A DNA stretch of 7,802 nucleotides from Acidimicrobiia bacterium (GCA_013694495.1 JACDCH010000029.1:1-7802), one strand, 5' to 3'. Positions 1 to 7,637 are shown, counted from the first letter of the stretch. The notes: generated from the letters alone by a model not told the origin. A program made the numbers and translations.

Positions 1-161
1 GAAGGGGGTCCCTCGCGCAACAGGGACAGCTCATCCTCACCGGCCGCCACCGGGCCCCAGCCACCAAAGCTCAAACAGCGCTGCCGACTGCGCCGCCTAC
101 ATCCTCAGGAAGTCACGCCGCCAACACCCGCAAGAGCGGAAGGAAGCTCGCTGGTGGGTCC
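1..161. other. Left-edge region with no recognisable gene
   Basis: Nothing here resembles a known protein family in the frames I read. The frame of the recombinase gene downstream is open from position 3, but the residues it would encode (rich in Ala, Pro, Thr and Ser) do not look like the N-terminal or core-binding domains of a tyrosine recombinase. Resemblance to the family begins only at about position 160. A short perfect inverted repeat is present (8-13 with 22-27, 8-base loop). The stretch is either the interior of a mobile element, a degraded 5' part of the recombinase gene, or a junction; the window edge prevents a choice. Confidence 0.4.
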
Positions 162-917
162 GTGTCGCAGGCGTACCGGACCCTCAACCGGGTGCTCAGC
201 GCCGCCGTCGACGACGAGCTCATCGGCCGCAACCCGCTGCGGGGCGTCCGGCCGCCGCAGGTGAAGACCAAGACGATGAAGTTCCTGTCGCACGACGAGG
301 TTGCCGCGCTGGCCGCCGTCATCGACGAGCGGTACCGGGCCCTCGTGCTCGTCGCGTCGTACTGCGGGCTCCGGGCGGGCGAGCTCATGGCGCTGCGGCG
401 GCCCAACGTCGACCTGCTGCACCGATCGATCGCAGTCGTCGAGCAGGTTCACGCCGGCGGCGGCCACCACCACGTGAGCCCACCGAAAAGCGCGGCCGGG
501 CGCCGCTCGGTCGCAGTGCCGTCGATCGTCGTGGAGAGCCTCGAGATCCACCTCGGCGAGTTCGCCGAGGCCGGATCCGCCGGGCTGGTGTTCCCCGCAC
601 CGAGCGGCGGCTTCATGCGGCCAGAGAACTTCCGGCGGCGGGTGTGGACGCCAGCGACGTTGGCGGCCGGCGTGGCGCCCCTGCGCCTGCACGACCTCAG
701 GCACACCTGTGCGTCGCTGGCGATAGCCGCCGGCGCCGACGTGAAGGTCCTGCAACGGATGCTCGGCCACGCCTCGGCGGCGCTGACGCTCGACCGCTAC
801 GGCCACCTAATGCCGGGCCAGGCCGAGCTGATCGCCGACCGGCTCGACGCCATGGCGAGGGCCAGCGCGCCGGCGCCGCTGGCCGATGTCGTGGCCCTCG
901 GCGACACCAACCGGTAG
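162..917 (+). CDS. Tyrosine recombinase (phage-type integrase), catalytic domain, apparently lacking its N-terminus
   Basis: A site-specific recombinase that would cut and rejoin DNA at attachment sites through a covalent 3'-phosphotyrosine intermediate. With the GTG at 162 as start (251 aa), the full catalytic set is visible: Arg71 in GLRAGEL, Lys109 in PPKSAAGRR, His177 and Arg180 in LHDLRH, His203 in LGHAS, and the nucleophile Tyr213 in DRYGH. Residues 1-30 match the end of the core-binding domain that normally precedes the catalytic domain. Actinobacterial integrases of this type are usually about 370-400 aa, so the arm-binding domain and most of the core-binding domain are missing. The frame stays open to the left edge of the window, but what it encodes there is not integrase-like. 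No good ribosome binding site precedes the GTG. The gene may be a truncated remnant with an intact active site. It ends 152 bases from the 3' end of tRNA-Phe, which implies insertion at that tRNA. Confidence 0.85.
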   Translation: MSQAYRTLNRVLSAAVDDELIGRNPLRGVRPPQVKTKTMKFLSHDEVAALAAVIDERYRALVLVASYCGLRAGELMALRRPNVDLLHRSIAVVEQVHAGGGHHHVSPPKSAAGRRSVAVPSIVVESLEIHLGEFAEAGSAGLVFPAPSGGFMRPENFRRRVWTPATLAAGVAPLRLHDLRHTCASLAIAAGADVKVLQRMLGHASAALTLDRYGHLMPGQAELIADRLDAMARASAPAPLADVVALGDTNR

Positions 918-918
918 G

Positions 919-949
919 TCCCGACACCGGCCACGGAGCGTGGTCGGGA
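919..949 (+). terminator. Hairpin just after the integrase stop codon
   Basis: Two bases after the TAG, 919-925 pairs perfectly with 943-949 (7 bp). An inner 4-bp stem (932-935 with 939-942) closes a 3-base loop, with a 6-base bulge on the left arm. There is no T tract, so it is at best a non-canonical terminator of the kind seen in high-GC bacteria. Its right arm is also part of a copy of the tRNA-Phe end sequence (940-949), so an attachment-site role is an alternative. Confidence 0.35.
940..949. repeat. 10-bp direct copy of the tRNA-Phe 3' terminus
   Basis: GTGGTCGGGA at 940-949 is identical to 1069-1078, which contains the 3' acceptor strand and discriminator base of tRNA-Phe (read on the plus strand). 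The copies are 129 bp apart in the same orientation. It may be a small att-core remnant or simply a consequence of the hairpin at 919-949. Ten bases is short for a core, so I hold this loosely. Confidence 0.35.
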
Positions 950-971
950 GGAAGGCGCGGCTGGCTCGCCG

Positions 972-1009
972 GCGGGACTCCGGCTGCGCTCGCGGGATTT
1001 TCGCGGGAT
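972..1009 (+). repeat. Three helically phased GCGGGA(C/T) direct repeats
   Basis: GCGGGAC at 972-978 and GCGGGAT at 992-998 and 1003-1009 lie between the integrase gene and tRNA-Phe. The last two are part of a 9-base direct repeat, TCGCGGGAT at 990-998 and 1001-1009, separated by TT. Start-to-start distances are 20 and 11 bp, close to two and one turns of the helix. Short repeats beside an integrase gene and a tRNA attachment site are the usual form of integrase arm-type or accessory-protein binding sites. That role is inferred, not shown. Confidence 0.45.
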
Positions 1010-1016
1010 GGAGCTC

Positions 1017-1035
1017 GGCGGGCGGCCGACCCGCC
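1017..1035 (-). terminator. Hairpin downstream of tRNA-Phe
   Basis: On the minus strand, about 34 bases past the tRNA-Phe 3' end, 1035-1030 and 1022-1017 form a perfect 6-bp all-GC stem (GGCGGG with CCCGCC) around a 7-base loop. No T run follows. It is a candidate end point for the tRNA transcript, or part of the attachment region; GC-rich inverted repeats of this size also occur by chance here. Confidence 0.3.
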
Positions 1036-1069
1036 TCACCGAAACACCTTCTGACCTGCGGAAACTGTG

Positions 1070-1142
1070 TGGTCGGGACGGGCGTCGATCCCGTGACCTA
1101 CCGCTTTTCAGGCGGTCGCTCTGCCGACTGAGCTACCCGACC
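1070..1142 (-). tRNA. tRNA-Phe (anticodon GAA)
   Basis: A complete 73-base cloverleaf. The acceptor stem is GGTCGGG with CCCGACC (1136-1142 and 1071-1077), with discriminator A at 1070. The D arm reads GCTCAGTCGGCAGAGC. The anticodon stem is ACCGC/GCGGT around loop CTGAAAA, giving anticodon GAA at 1107-1109. The T stem is ACGGG/CCCGT with loop ATCGACG, where A replaces the usual T54; this variant is familiar in some actinobacterial tRNAs. CCA is not encoded, so it must be added after transcription. It lies 27 bases after tRNA-Asp on the same strand, probably in one transcript. Its 3' end faces the integrase gene and is the likely integration target. Confidence 0.97.
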
Positions 1143-1169
1143 GTGACCGCTCCGGATGGAGCGGTTCGG
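1143..1169 (-). other. Perfect hairpin in the spacer between the two tRNAs
   Basis: The 27-base spacer contains an 8-bp perfect stem, ACCGCTCC (1146-1153) with GGAGCGGT (1158-1165), around a 4-base loop. It fills most of the space between the 3' end of tRNA-Asp and the 5' end of tRNA-Phe. It may guide processing of the joint precursor (tRNase Z on one side, RNase P on the other) or insulate the folding of the two tRNAs. No T tract follows, so termination between the tRNAs is less likely. Confidence 0.5.
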
Positions 1170-1243
1170 CGACCCCGACGGGACTTGAACCCGCGACCTT
1201 TGGCGTGACAGGCCAACGCTCTAACCAACTGAGCCACGGGGCC
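1170..1243 (-). tRNA. tRNA-Asp (anticodon GTC)
   Basis: A complete 74-base cloverleaf. The acceptor stem is GGCCCCG with CGGGGTC (1237-1243 and 1171-1177; one G-T pair), with discriminator G at 1170, the identity base for tRNA-Asp. The D arm is GCTCAGTTGGTTAGAGC. The anticodon stem is TTGGC/GCCAA with loop CTGTCAC, giving anticodon GTC at 1207-1209. The T stem is GCGGG/CCCGT (one G-T pair) with loop TTCAAGT. CCA is not encoded. An Asp-Phe pair is a common actinobacterial arrangement, often with tRNA-Glu in front. I see no tRNA-Glu in the 50 bases upstream, where the thiolase-like gene ends instead. Confidence 0.97.
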
Positions 1244-1293
1244 TTGCTTCTCTCGCAAACTGCTTCCACCCCCGGAAGGGCAGACGGACGACA

Positions 1294-2634
1294 TTAGCGG
1301 TCGATCTCGACGGTGCGCACACCGGTAGCGCCCTCGAGGATCGACACCGACCTGGTCGAGCCGTTCCGGGCATGCTCGACGGTGCGGGCGACGACGACCG
1401 CCGGTCCGGGCAGCTGCTCGGCCTCGTCGTGGTGGGCGCCGCAGCGCTCGGCGGCGGCCATGGTGACGTCGGCGGCCGTCCAGGGCGACGGTGGCGGCGT
1501 GGTCGACCACGTCGACCCGCCGTACTTCGTCAGGAACCCGGACACCGACGTCACGAGCCCGCGCGAGCCGGGCGCGCCGCGGAGGACCCCGACCATCGTG
1601 GCCAGGCCGTGGAGGGCGTAGCTGTTCAGGGGCCCGCCGGCGAAGGTCATGCCGCCGGTGACGGTGGCCGGCTCGCGCCCGAGCGCCGCCGCCGCGACCT
1701 GCACCGCCACCGGGAAGCACGAGTAGAGGTCGACGTGGTCGACGGCCCCGACGTCCGGCAGCGCCGCGAACACGGCCTCGGCGTTGGGCGAGCGGTGCAG
1801 GGCCGGCCGCTGCACGACCGGTACGGCGTGGTTGCCGACGGCGCTCGCCTCCGGGAAGACCCAGCGGTCCTCCGCGACGCCGGCAGCCCGGGCGGCGCCG
1901 ACGGTGGTCAGGAGCAACGCCGCGCCCTGGTTCACCCGCATGTTCGAGCAGCACAGCTTCGTGTACGGGCTGGCGACCAACCGGTTGTCCGGGCCGGGCA
2001 CGGCCACCTGCGCGGGCGGCTCCCGGGTCCAGGCGTACGGGTTCGCCGCCGCCACCGCCGCGAACTTTTGCTGCAGCGCCTCGAGGCGGGCGACGTGCTC
2101 GGGGGGCGTCCAGCCCTGCGCTGCGCCCCACGCCGACTCGAGCAGCGCGTACACGGTTGGCGGGTCGAACAGGCCGGTGGCGAACTCGAGGGGGCTGATG
2201 CCGAAGTCGCCGGTCTCGACCAGCTCGTCGGGCGCGGCTTCGCTCTTCCGGGCCGACGCCACCGCACCAGTGGCACGGGCCGAAGAGCCGGCGTTGGCCT
2301 CGGCCCCGACGACGAGGGCCGCCGGCGCGCCACCTTGGGCGACCGCGCTGATGGCCCGGTCGACCAGCTCCTGCTGGAGCACGCCGACGCGGGTCAGCAC
2401 GGTGTGGGCGCCCGGGTCGACGGCGACGAGCCGGCCCGGATCCGGGTGCGACCACGCCCCCTCGGAGACGCCGACCCACGTGGCCCGCTCGAGGAGCGAT
2501 CGTCCGCCGAGCCCGGCGTCGTCGACGGCCGCGGCGACGGCCGCCCGCAGCACGTCCTCCAGGCCGACGTCGCCGTCGTCGGGCCGGTGGACGACCTGGC
2601 CGGCGCCGACGAGGACGGGCGTGTCGGGGTTCAG
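1294..2634 (-). CDS. Thiolase-like protein (acetyl-CoA acetyltransferase family), probably not a classical thiolase; CTG start
   Basis: The 446-residue product has the thiolase fold signatures of the actinobacterial thiolase-like/SCP2-thiolase group. Visible are the N-terminal strand TPVLVGAGQ (5-13), the helix and strand ending VVGAEA (108-112), SNMRVNQGAALLL (230-242), VDLYSCFPVAV (301-311, at the place of the thiolase NEAF motif), a glycine-rich GGMTFAGGPL (327-336, at the GHP place) and SGFLTKYGGS (365-374, where the second catalytic Cys would be). The first cysteine is residue 228, so no N-terminal acyl-accepting Cys exists, and no Cys is present in the C-terminal CxG region. It may bind CoA thioesters without being a thiolase. 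Residues after about 408 resemble the start of the extra C-terminal domain of TLP1-type proteins, but appear short. The start is inferred: CTG at 2634 overlaps the purC stop as CTGA. No ATG, GTG or TTG nearby restores the conserved N-terminus; the next GTG costs about 28 residues. It is probably coupled to purC translation. Confidence 0.85.
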   Translation of the reverse strand: MNPDTPVLVGAGQVVHRPDDGDVGLEDVLRAAVAAAVDDAGLGGRSLLERATWVGVSEGAWSHPDPGRLVAVDPGAHTVLTRVGVLQQELVDRAISAVAQGGAPAALVVGAEANAGSSARATGAVASARKSEAAPDELVETGDFGISPLEFATGLFDPPTVYALLESAWGAAQGWTPPEHVARLEALQQKFAAVAAANPYAWTREPPAQVAVPGPDNRLVASPYTKLCCSNMRVNQGAALLLTTVGAARAAGVAEDRWVFPEASAVGNHAVPVVQRPALHRSPNAEAVFAALPDVGAVDHVDLYSCFPVAVQVAAAALGREPATVTGGMTFAGGPLNSYALHGLATMVGVLRGAPGSRGLVTSVSGFLTKYGGSTWSTTPPPSPWTAADVTMAAAERCGAHHDEAEQLPGPAVVVARTVEHARNGSTRSVSILEGATGVRTVEIDR

Positions 2635-3542
2635 GCCCCGGCCCCGGGCCAGTCGGCGAAGCGCTGCCCGGTGATGCGCTCGTAGGCCTCGACGTAACGG
2701 GCGCTCGTGGCCCCGGCCACCTCGTCGGGCAGCGCCGGCGGGGGCGGCGTCTTGTCCCAGTCGAGGCCATCCAGATAGTCGCGGACGGGCTGCTTGTCGA
2801 AGCTCGGCGGGGTCGCCCCCAGCATCACCTCGTCGGCCGGCCAGAAGCGCGACGAGTCGGGCGTCAGGACCTCGTCGCACAGGATGAGCTCGCCGTCGAC
2901 CAGCCCGAGCTCGAACTTGGTGTCGGCGATGACGATGCCCCGCTCGGCGGCCCAGATCGAGGCTCGGCTGAACAAGGCGAGGCTCTTGTCTCGGGCCTGC
3001 TCGGCCAGCTCGGGGCCGATCAGCTCGACGGCCTCGTCGAACGTGATGTTCTCGTCGTGCAACCCGACGTCGGCCTTGGTCGAGGGCGTGAACACGGGCG
3101 CCGGCAGGCCCGCCGACTCCTGGAGGCCGGCCGGGAGCTCCTGGCCGTGCATCGTCCCCGACGTCCTGTACTCCTTCCACGCCGACCCGGTGAGCCGGCC
3201 GCGCACGATGCACTCGACGGGCAGCATCTCGGCCCGCCGGCACAGCATCACCCGGCCGGCGAAGGCCGGGTCCTGCACCTCGGGCGGGCAGTCGGCCAGG
3301 TCGGTGGACAGGAGGTGGTTGCCCATGACGTCCTTGAGGTGGTCGACCCAGAAGGAGGTCATGGCCGTGAGCACGCGCCCCTTGTGCGGGATCGGCTCGG
3401 CCAGCACGACGTCGAACGCCGACAGCCGGTCGGAGGTGACCATGAGCAGCCGGCCGTCGCCGGCGTCGTAGATGTCCCGGACCTTGCCCGAATGCACGTG
3501 GGGGAGGTCGACGGCGGGCAGGTCAGCAGGCGTCTCGGGCAC
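2631..3542 (-). CDS. purC: Phosphoribosylaminoimidazole-succinocarboxamide synthase (SAICAR synthetase)
   Basis: Cytoplasmic purine-biosynthesis enzyme that joins CAIR and L-aspartate with ATP to give SAICAR, ADP and phosphate. The 303-aa protein carries the family motifs in order: SGKVRDIYD (18-26), the nucleotide-binding start; SDRLSAFD (37-44); LPVECIVRGRLTGSAWKEY (107-125); FTPSTKA (151-157); IADTKFELG (205-213); and DEVLTPDSSRFW (223-234). Its length fits the roughly 300-residue Ade1-like class rather than the shorter 235-240-residue enzymes of E. coli or Bacillus. The start is GTG at 3542, placed by the conserved N-terminus. It lies 18 bases after the purB stop with no clear Shine-Dalgarno sequence, so translation probably relies on coupling to purB. 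Its stop overlaps the thiolase-like gene by four bases. PurB uses its product, and PurE (right edge of the window) makes its substrate. Confidence 0.97.
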   Translation of the reverse strand: MPETPADLPAVDLPHVHSGKVRDIYDAGDGRLLMVTSDRLSAFDVVLAEPIPHKGRVLTAMTSFWVDHLKDVMGNHLLSTDLADCPPEVQDPAFAGRVMLCRRAEMLPVECIVRGRLTGSAWKEYRTSGTMHGQELPAGLQESAGLPAPVFTPSTKADVGLHDENITFDEAVELIGPELAEQARDKSLALFSRASIWAAERGIVIADTKFELGLVDGELILCDEVLTPDSSRFWPADEVMLGATPPSFDKQPVRDYLDGLDWDKTPPPPALPDEVAGATSARYVEAYERITGQRFADWPGAGA

Positions 3543-3560
3543 GGCTCGAACGTAGCGGCG

Positions 3561-4997
3561 TCAGAGGATCGGCCGGGGCGAGTACCCCGCCGCTTCGGGG
3601 TGGGAGGCCACGACCTTGCCGATCCGCTCGACGACCCGAGCCACCTGGTCGGCCGCGGCGCCGGTGAAGCCCAAGGGGTCGGCCAGCAGCGCGTCGAGGT
3701 CGGCCCGGGTCAGTCCGAGCCGCTCGTCGCCGGCCAACCGCTCGAGGAGGTCGGCGCCACCCCGGCCGCCGGTCTCCCGCATGGCGAGGGCGACGGCGAC
3801 GGCGTGCTCCTTGATCGCCTCGTGGGCGACCTCCCGACCGACGCCGCGCTGCACGGCCGCGACCAGCACCTTGGTGGAGGCGAGGAACGGGAGGTAGCGC
3901 TCGAGCTCGGCGGCGATCACCGCCGGGTAGGCGCCCAACTCGTCGAGCACCGTGAGGAACGTCTGCAGGAGGCCGTCGGTGGCGAGGAACGCATCGGGCA
4001 GGGCCACCCGGCGCACGACGGAGCACGACACGTCGCCCTCGTTCCACTGGCTCCCAGCCAGCTCCGCCACCATCGACAGGTGGCCTCGCAGCACGACCGC
4101 CAGGCCGTTGACCCGCTCGCAGCTCCGGGTGTTCATCTTGTGCGGCATCGCCGAGCTGCCCACCTGACCGGGCTGGAACCCCTCGGTGATGAGCTCGTGG
4201 CCGGCCATCAGCCGCAAGGTGGTGGCCAGGCTCGACGGCCCGGCCGCGGCCTGCACGAGGGCGCCGACGACGTCGAGGTCGAGGCTGCGGGGGTACACCT
4301 GGCCCACCGAGTCGAGAACCCGTTCGAAGCCGAGGTGCCGGGCCACGGCCGCTTCCAGCGCCGCGAGCTTCGCGGGGTCGCCACCGACCAGGTCGAGCTG
4401 GTCCTGGCCGGTGCCCATCGGCCCCTTGATCCCCCGCAGCGGGTAGCGGGCGAGGAGCTCCTCGATCCGCTCGAGAGCGACGAGCACCTCCTCGCCGCAG
4501 TTGGCGAAGCGCTTGCCCAGCGTCGTGGCCTGGGCGGCGACGTTGTGGCTGCGACCGGCGAGCACGAGGGCGGCGTGCTCGGTGGCCAGGGCGGCGAGGC
4601 GGGCGGCCGTGGCGACGAGCCGGTCGCGCACGAGCAGCAGCGAGTCGCGGACCTGCACCTGCTCGACGTTCTCGGTGAGGTCGCGGCTCGTCATGCCCTT
4701 GTGCACGTGCTCGTGGCCGGCGAGGGCGGCGAACTCCTCGATGCGGGCCTTGACGTCGTGGCGGGTGCTGCGCTCCCGGGCCTCGATGGAGGCGAGGTCG
4801 ACCTGCTCGACGACGGCCTCGTAGGCCTCGATCACGCCGTCGGGCACGTCGACGCCGAGGTCGGCCTGGGCCCGGAGCACCGCCAGCCACAGCCGGCGCT
4901 CGGCCACCACCTTGTTGGCGGGCGACCAGATGGCGACCAGCTCGGTGCTCGCGTAGCGGGCGGCGAGCACGTTCGGCAGGTGCGTCTCTGCGCTCAT
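3561..4997 (-). CDS. purB: Adenylosuccinate lyase
   Basis: Cytoplasmic fumarate-releasing lyase acting twice in purine synthesis: SAICAR to AICAR, and adenylosuccinate to AMP. The 478-aa protein belongs to the fumarase/aspartase superfamily and the actinobacterial-type PurB that begins RYASTELVAIWSP (14-26). Motifs seen are RHDVKARIEEF (79-89), HKGMTSRDLTEN (99-110), GRSHNVAAQATTLGKRFA (148-165) with the likely general-acid/base His151, and the superfamily signature GSSAMPHKMNTR (280-291) with the catalytic serine loop at 281-282. Length is normal for the family. The ATG at 4997 is supported by the Shine-Dalgarno sequence AGGGAGGA nine bases upstream. It is the first gene of a purB-purC-thiolase-like operon and starts divergently from the small zinc-binding gene. 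Confidence 0.97.
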   Translation of the reverse strand: MSAETHLPNVLAARYASTELVAIWSPANKVVAERRLWLAVLRAQADLGVDVPDGVIEAYEAVVEQVDLASIEARERSTRHDVKARIEEFAALAGHEHVHKGMTSRDLTENVEQVQVRDSLLLVRDRLVATAARLAALATEHAALVLAGRSHNVAAQATTLGKRFANCGEEVLVALERIEELLARYPLRGIKGPMGTGQDQLDLVGGDPAKLAALEAAVARHLGFERVLDSVGQVYPRSLDLDVVGALVQAAAGPSSLATTLRLMAGHELITEGFQPGQVGSSAMPHKMNTRSCERVNGLAVVLRGHLSMVAELAGSQWNEGDVSCSVVRRVALPDAFLATDGLLQTFLTVLDELGAYPAVIAAELERYLPFLASTKVLVAAVQRGVGREVAHEAIKEHAVAVALAMRETGGRGGADLLERLAGDERLGLTRADLDALLADPLGFTGAAADQVARVVERIGKVVASHPEAAGYSPRPIL

Positions 4998-5006
4998 TTT
5001 CTCAAG

Positions 5007-5014
5007 TCCTCCCT
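5007..5014 (-). promoter_or_regulatory. Shine-Dalgarno sequence of purB
   Basis: AGGGAGGA on the minus strand, nine bases before the ATG at 4997. It fixes the purB start. The 89 bases between the purB ATG and the preferred start of the divergent gene must also hold both promoters, but I could not identify convincing -10 or -35 boxes on either strand. Confidence 0.75.
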
Positions 5015-5070
5015 GACCGGTGCCGACCTGATGCTCTCACGGTGCGGACCGTCCCTGCGAAGGGGCGCAC

Positions 5071-5077
5071 GAGGAGG
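5071..5077 (+). promoter_or_regulatory. Shine-Dalgarno sequence deciding a TTG start for the zinc-binding gene
   Basis: GAGGAGG followed by nine bases and TTG at 5087-5089. This is far better than anything before the upstream in-frame GTG at 5042. It also places the first zinc-binding cysteine at residue 5, as expected for a short leader before the domain. Confidence 0.6.
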
Positions 5078-5086
5078 TCGAGTCGG

Positions 5087-5401
5087 TTGCAAGGACGCTG
5101 CGAACGTCATCTGTTCGACCGGGCGGTCGACCTGTGCGGTCGCTGCGGCGGCGAGTACTGCACGGACTGCCTCGTGTACAGCTTCGGCCCGAGCCGGCCG
5201 CCGTTCTGCCTGCCCTGCGCCGTGGCCCAGGCCGGTGTCCGCTCGAACGCCGCCACCTACCGGCCCCTGAGCGGCCGCCAGCAGCGCCAGCTCCGCAAGC
5301 GTCGCGAGCACGCAGCCGGAGCCGCGGCCGCTCCCCCGCTGCCCGTCGAGGCGGAAACGACGAGCTGGCAGGCCCCGGCGCGGGTCGCCGATCCGGCCTG
5401 A
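5087..5401 (+). CDS. Small B-box-like zinc-binding protein of unknown function
   Basis: With the TTG at 5087 the product is 104 aa; an in-frame GTG at 5042 would add 15 residues. The N-terminal half holds a regular ligand series: Cys5, His8, Cys17, Cys20, Cys25, Cys28, Cys41 and Cys44 (C-x2-H-x8-C-x2-C-x4-C-x2-C-x12-C-x2-C). Eight ligands would suit two zinc ions in a cross-brace like a B-box or related treble-clef finger. Residues 64-73 are strongly basic (RQQRQLRKRR), and the tail from 75 is rich in Ala and Pro and probably disordered. I see no signal peptide or membrane segment. It could bind nucleic acid or another protein. The gene is divergent from purB with closely packed starts, so shared regulation is possible. 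I recognise the finger pattern but not a named family. Confidence 0.75.
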   Translation: MQGRCERHLFDRAVDLCGRCGGEYCTDCLVYSFGPSRPPFCLPCAVAQAGVRSNAATYRPLSGRQQRQLRKRREHAAGAAAAPPLPVEAETTSWQAPARVADPA

Positions 5402-5507
5402 GCGAGGGACCCGAGCCGACTGCATTCGGGCGCGACGCCGATCGCGCCGATGAGGATCGGCGGTAACAGGACGCGCAAGCCTCACCGGCGGCGAACGTTC
5501 CCCCTCC
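5402..5507. promoter_or_regulatory. Intergenic spacer with two mutually exclusive hairpins
   Basis: The 106 bases between the zinc-binding gene and the acyltransferase contain two overlapping perfect inverted repeats: 5429-5435 with 5442-5448 (7 bp, 6-base loop) and 5436-5443 with 5455-5462 (8 bp, 11-base loop). The second uses the loop and part of the right arm of the first, so only one can form. They could end the upstream transcript or act in the acyltransferase leader. There is no T tract, and the GTG at 5508 has no good Shine-Dalgarno sequence. Confidence 0.4.
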
Positions 5508-7595
5508 GTGAACGCTCGTGAGGGACGACCTGTCGCCTGGTGGCCGGGGGTCGAGGCGCTGCGTGGCGTCGCGGTCGCGGCGGTTCTCGTCTACCACCAC
5601 AGCCCCGACCGCCTCCCCGGCGGCTTCCTCGGGGTTTCCCTGTTCTTCACCCTCTCGGGTTTCCTCATCACGACCCTCCTGCTCCGGGAGCACGACCGGG
5701 ACGGCACGATCCGCCTGCGGCGTTTCTGGGCCCGCCGCCTCCGCCGCTTGGCCCCCGTCGCCCTGCTTGGGCTCGGGCTGGCGGCCGCTGTCTCGGCGAT
5801 CACCCATCCGGCGGGCCGCCTGGCGGAGATCGGCGGCGACATCACGGCCGCCGCCCTCCACGTCTCGAACTGGCGATTCGCCGCCAGCGGCGTCGACTAC
5901 GGCGACACCTTCAACCTGCCGTCACCTGTCGTGCACTACTGGTCGTTGTCGATCGAGGAGCAGTTCTACGCCGTCTACCCCCTGCTGACGCTGGTTGCGC
6001 TGAAGTGGGGTCGGCGGGCGTTCGTCGCCGTCCTGGGGATCGTCGTCGCCGCCTCGCTGGTGCGCCAGTTCGGCCTCGATGCGAACCGCGCGTACCTCGG
6101 GACCGACACCCGCTGCCTCGAACTGGCAGTGGGGGCCGTGGTGGCGGTCGGTCGACTCCGGTTCCGGAAGATCGCCGGCCACCTCGCGCTCGACGTCGCA
6201 GCCGTCACCTCACTCGCGCTCTTGTGCGCCGTCTGGCTGACCGTCGATCTGTCCGACGAACGCCTCTTCCGCGGCGGGCTGGCTCTCCACGCCCTGCTGT
6301 CGGCCGTCGTCGTCGTCGGCGCGGCCGACGGGCGTCTCGTCGCGGCCCTCGGCCAGCTCCGTCCGCTCGTCGCCCTCGGAGCGATCAGCTACGGGGTGTA
6401 CGTGGTGCACTGGCCGCTGTTCCTCCTCCTCGAGCCGGCGCGCGTCGGCCTCGACGGACCGCTGCTGCTGGGCGTGCGCGTGGCCGCGACGTGCGTCGTC
6501 GCCTTCGTCATCCACCTGCTCGTCGAGCAGCCCGTGCGCCTCGGCCTTGCTCTGCCGAACTGGCGGGCGCCGCTGGCCCTCGCCACCGCGATGTCGATCA
6601 TCGTCCTCGCCGCGGTGGCGTTGCCGCGGCTGGAGCTCGGCGGCCCCGAGGAGGTCCTCGCGGGCGGTGCGACCCTCGTGACCATGCCGGACCCCGGCCC
6701 GACGACGGCCTCCACTGCGGTGCCGGCCACGACGGCGGGCCCCACGACGATGCCGGCCCCCGTCCCGACCACGTCCGCCGCGCCGGCCACCGATCCGGTG
6801 CTCGAACCCACCGAGGCCCCCTCCCCGACGACCACGCCCTCGACGGCCGGTCCATCGCCCGTCCCGCCCGCACCCCCGGCGCCGCCCGACCACCTCCTCG
6901 TCGTCGGGGACTCCTCGGCGCAGTTCATCGGCCTCGGGATGCAGGAGTGGGCCGCTGACCGCGGCGTTCGGGTCGACCTCCTCTACGAGTACGCATGCAC
7001 CCTCCTCGACGCTGGGCAGTTCCTCATCCGCGAAGGTTGGATCTACGAGCAGACCCAGGCCTGCCGGAACCTCGTCGGGAGCGCCGTGGACATCGCACGC
7101 GAGCTCGATGTCGACGCGATCGTGTTGTTCATCGGCAACTTCCAGCTGGCCAGCTGGCGCCCGTCGGACGCGGTGGCGTTCTCGGGCGTGGGGGACGGCG
7201 TCGTCGACCCCCTCGTGCTCGGTTCCATCTCCGAGGCGATCGACACCCTGGCGGTCGCGGGCGTACCGGTGCTCGTGGCCGATCTCCCGCTCCCGGATTG
7301 GGACGTCGACGTGCCCACCCCGAGCGGGACCCTCCCCGGCTCCGGTCCACCGACCATCAACGACCCCGAGCGCGTTGCCGCCCTCAACCGGTTGACGCAG
7401 CTGGCGGTCGAGGGGAACCCCCGGACCCGGCTGGTGCCGTGGGCGTCGATCCTCGCCGGCCCCGACGGCGTCATCGACCCTGCTGATCGCCATGACGGCC
7501 TCCACGTCCGCCCGGAGGTGGCTCGATCACTGATGGCCGGCGCGCTCGGCGACGCCATCGCCACCTTGTACGCCGACGCGAGCCTCGGGCTGTAG
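5508..7595 (+). CDS. Membrane acyltransferase 3 (OafA/OatA type) with C-terminal SGNH domain
   Basis: A 695-aa integral membrane O-acyltransferase, likely moving an acetyl or other acyl group from a cytoplasmic donor to a sugar of a cell-surface polymer. The acyltransferase-3 domain spans about 12-345, with GVEALRGVAV (14-23) and His30, PGGFLGVSLFFTLSGFLIT (37-55), the basic FWARRLRRLAP (73-83), HYWSLSIEEQFYAVYPL (143-159), TDTRCLELAVGA (199-210) and SYGVYVVHWPLF (294-305). About ten membrane segments are visible in it, plus an extra one at about 355-373 that would place the C-terminus outside. A Pro/Thr/Ala linker (about 390-460) follows. The SGNH-hydrolase domain (462-690) has VVGDSS with nucleophile Ser469, IGNF at 542-545, and HDGLH with Asp663 and His666. 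The start is GTG with a weak ribosome site. The acceptor glycan is not deducible; peptidoglycan, arabinogalactan-like polymers or exopolysaccharide are candidates. It is convergent with purE. Confidence 0.93.
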   Translation: MNAREGRPVAWWPGVEALRGVAVAAVLVYHHSPDRLPGGFLGVSLFFTLSGFLITTLLLREHDRDGTIRLRRFWARRLRRLAPVALLGLGLAAAVSAITHPAGRLAEIGGDITAAALHVSNWRFAASGVDYGDTFNLPSPVVHYWSLSIEEQFYAVYPLLTLVALKWGRRAFVAVLGIVVAASLVRQFGLDANRAYLGTDTRCLELAVGAVVAVGRLRFRKIAGHLALDVAAVTSLALLCAVWLTVDLSDERLFRGGLALHALLSAVVVVGAADGRLVAALGQLRPLVALGAISYGVYVVHWPLFLLLEPARVGLDGPLLLGVRVAATCVVAFVIHLLVEQPVRLGLALPNWRAPLALATAMSIIVLAAVALPRLELGGPEEVLAGGATLVTMPDPGPTTASTAVPATTAGPTTMPAPVPTTSAAPATDPVLEPTEAPSPTTTPSTAGPSPVPPAPPAPPDHLLVVGDSSAQFIGLGMQEWAADRGVRVDLLYEYACTLLDAGQFLIREGWIYEQTQACRNLVGSAVDIARELDVDAIVLFIGNFQLASWRPSDAVAFSGVGDGVVDPLVLGSISEAIDTLAVAGVPVLVADLPLPDWDVDVPTPSGTLPGSGPPTINDPERVAALNRLTQLAVEGNPRTRLVPWASILAGPDGVIDPADRHDGLHVRPEVARSLMAGALGDAIATLYADASLGL

Positions 7596-7597
7596 GT

Positions 7598-7634
7598 CCC
7601 GTCGCAGGTCCGCTTCGGGCGGCTCGGGGACGGG
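7598..7634. terminator. Nested inverted repeats between convergent acyltransferase and purE
   Basis: The 42-base gap between the two stop codons holds an outer 6-bp stem (CCCGTC at 7598-7603 with GACGGG at 7629-7634) and an inner 4-bp stem (7610-7613 with 7619-7622). Placed between convergent genes, it could serve as a bidirectional terminator. Neither side has a T run, so support is positional and structural only. Confidence 0.35.
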
Positions 7635-7637
7635 CTG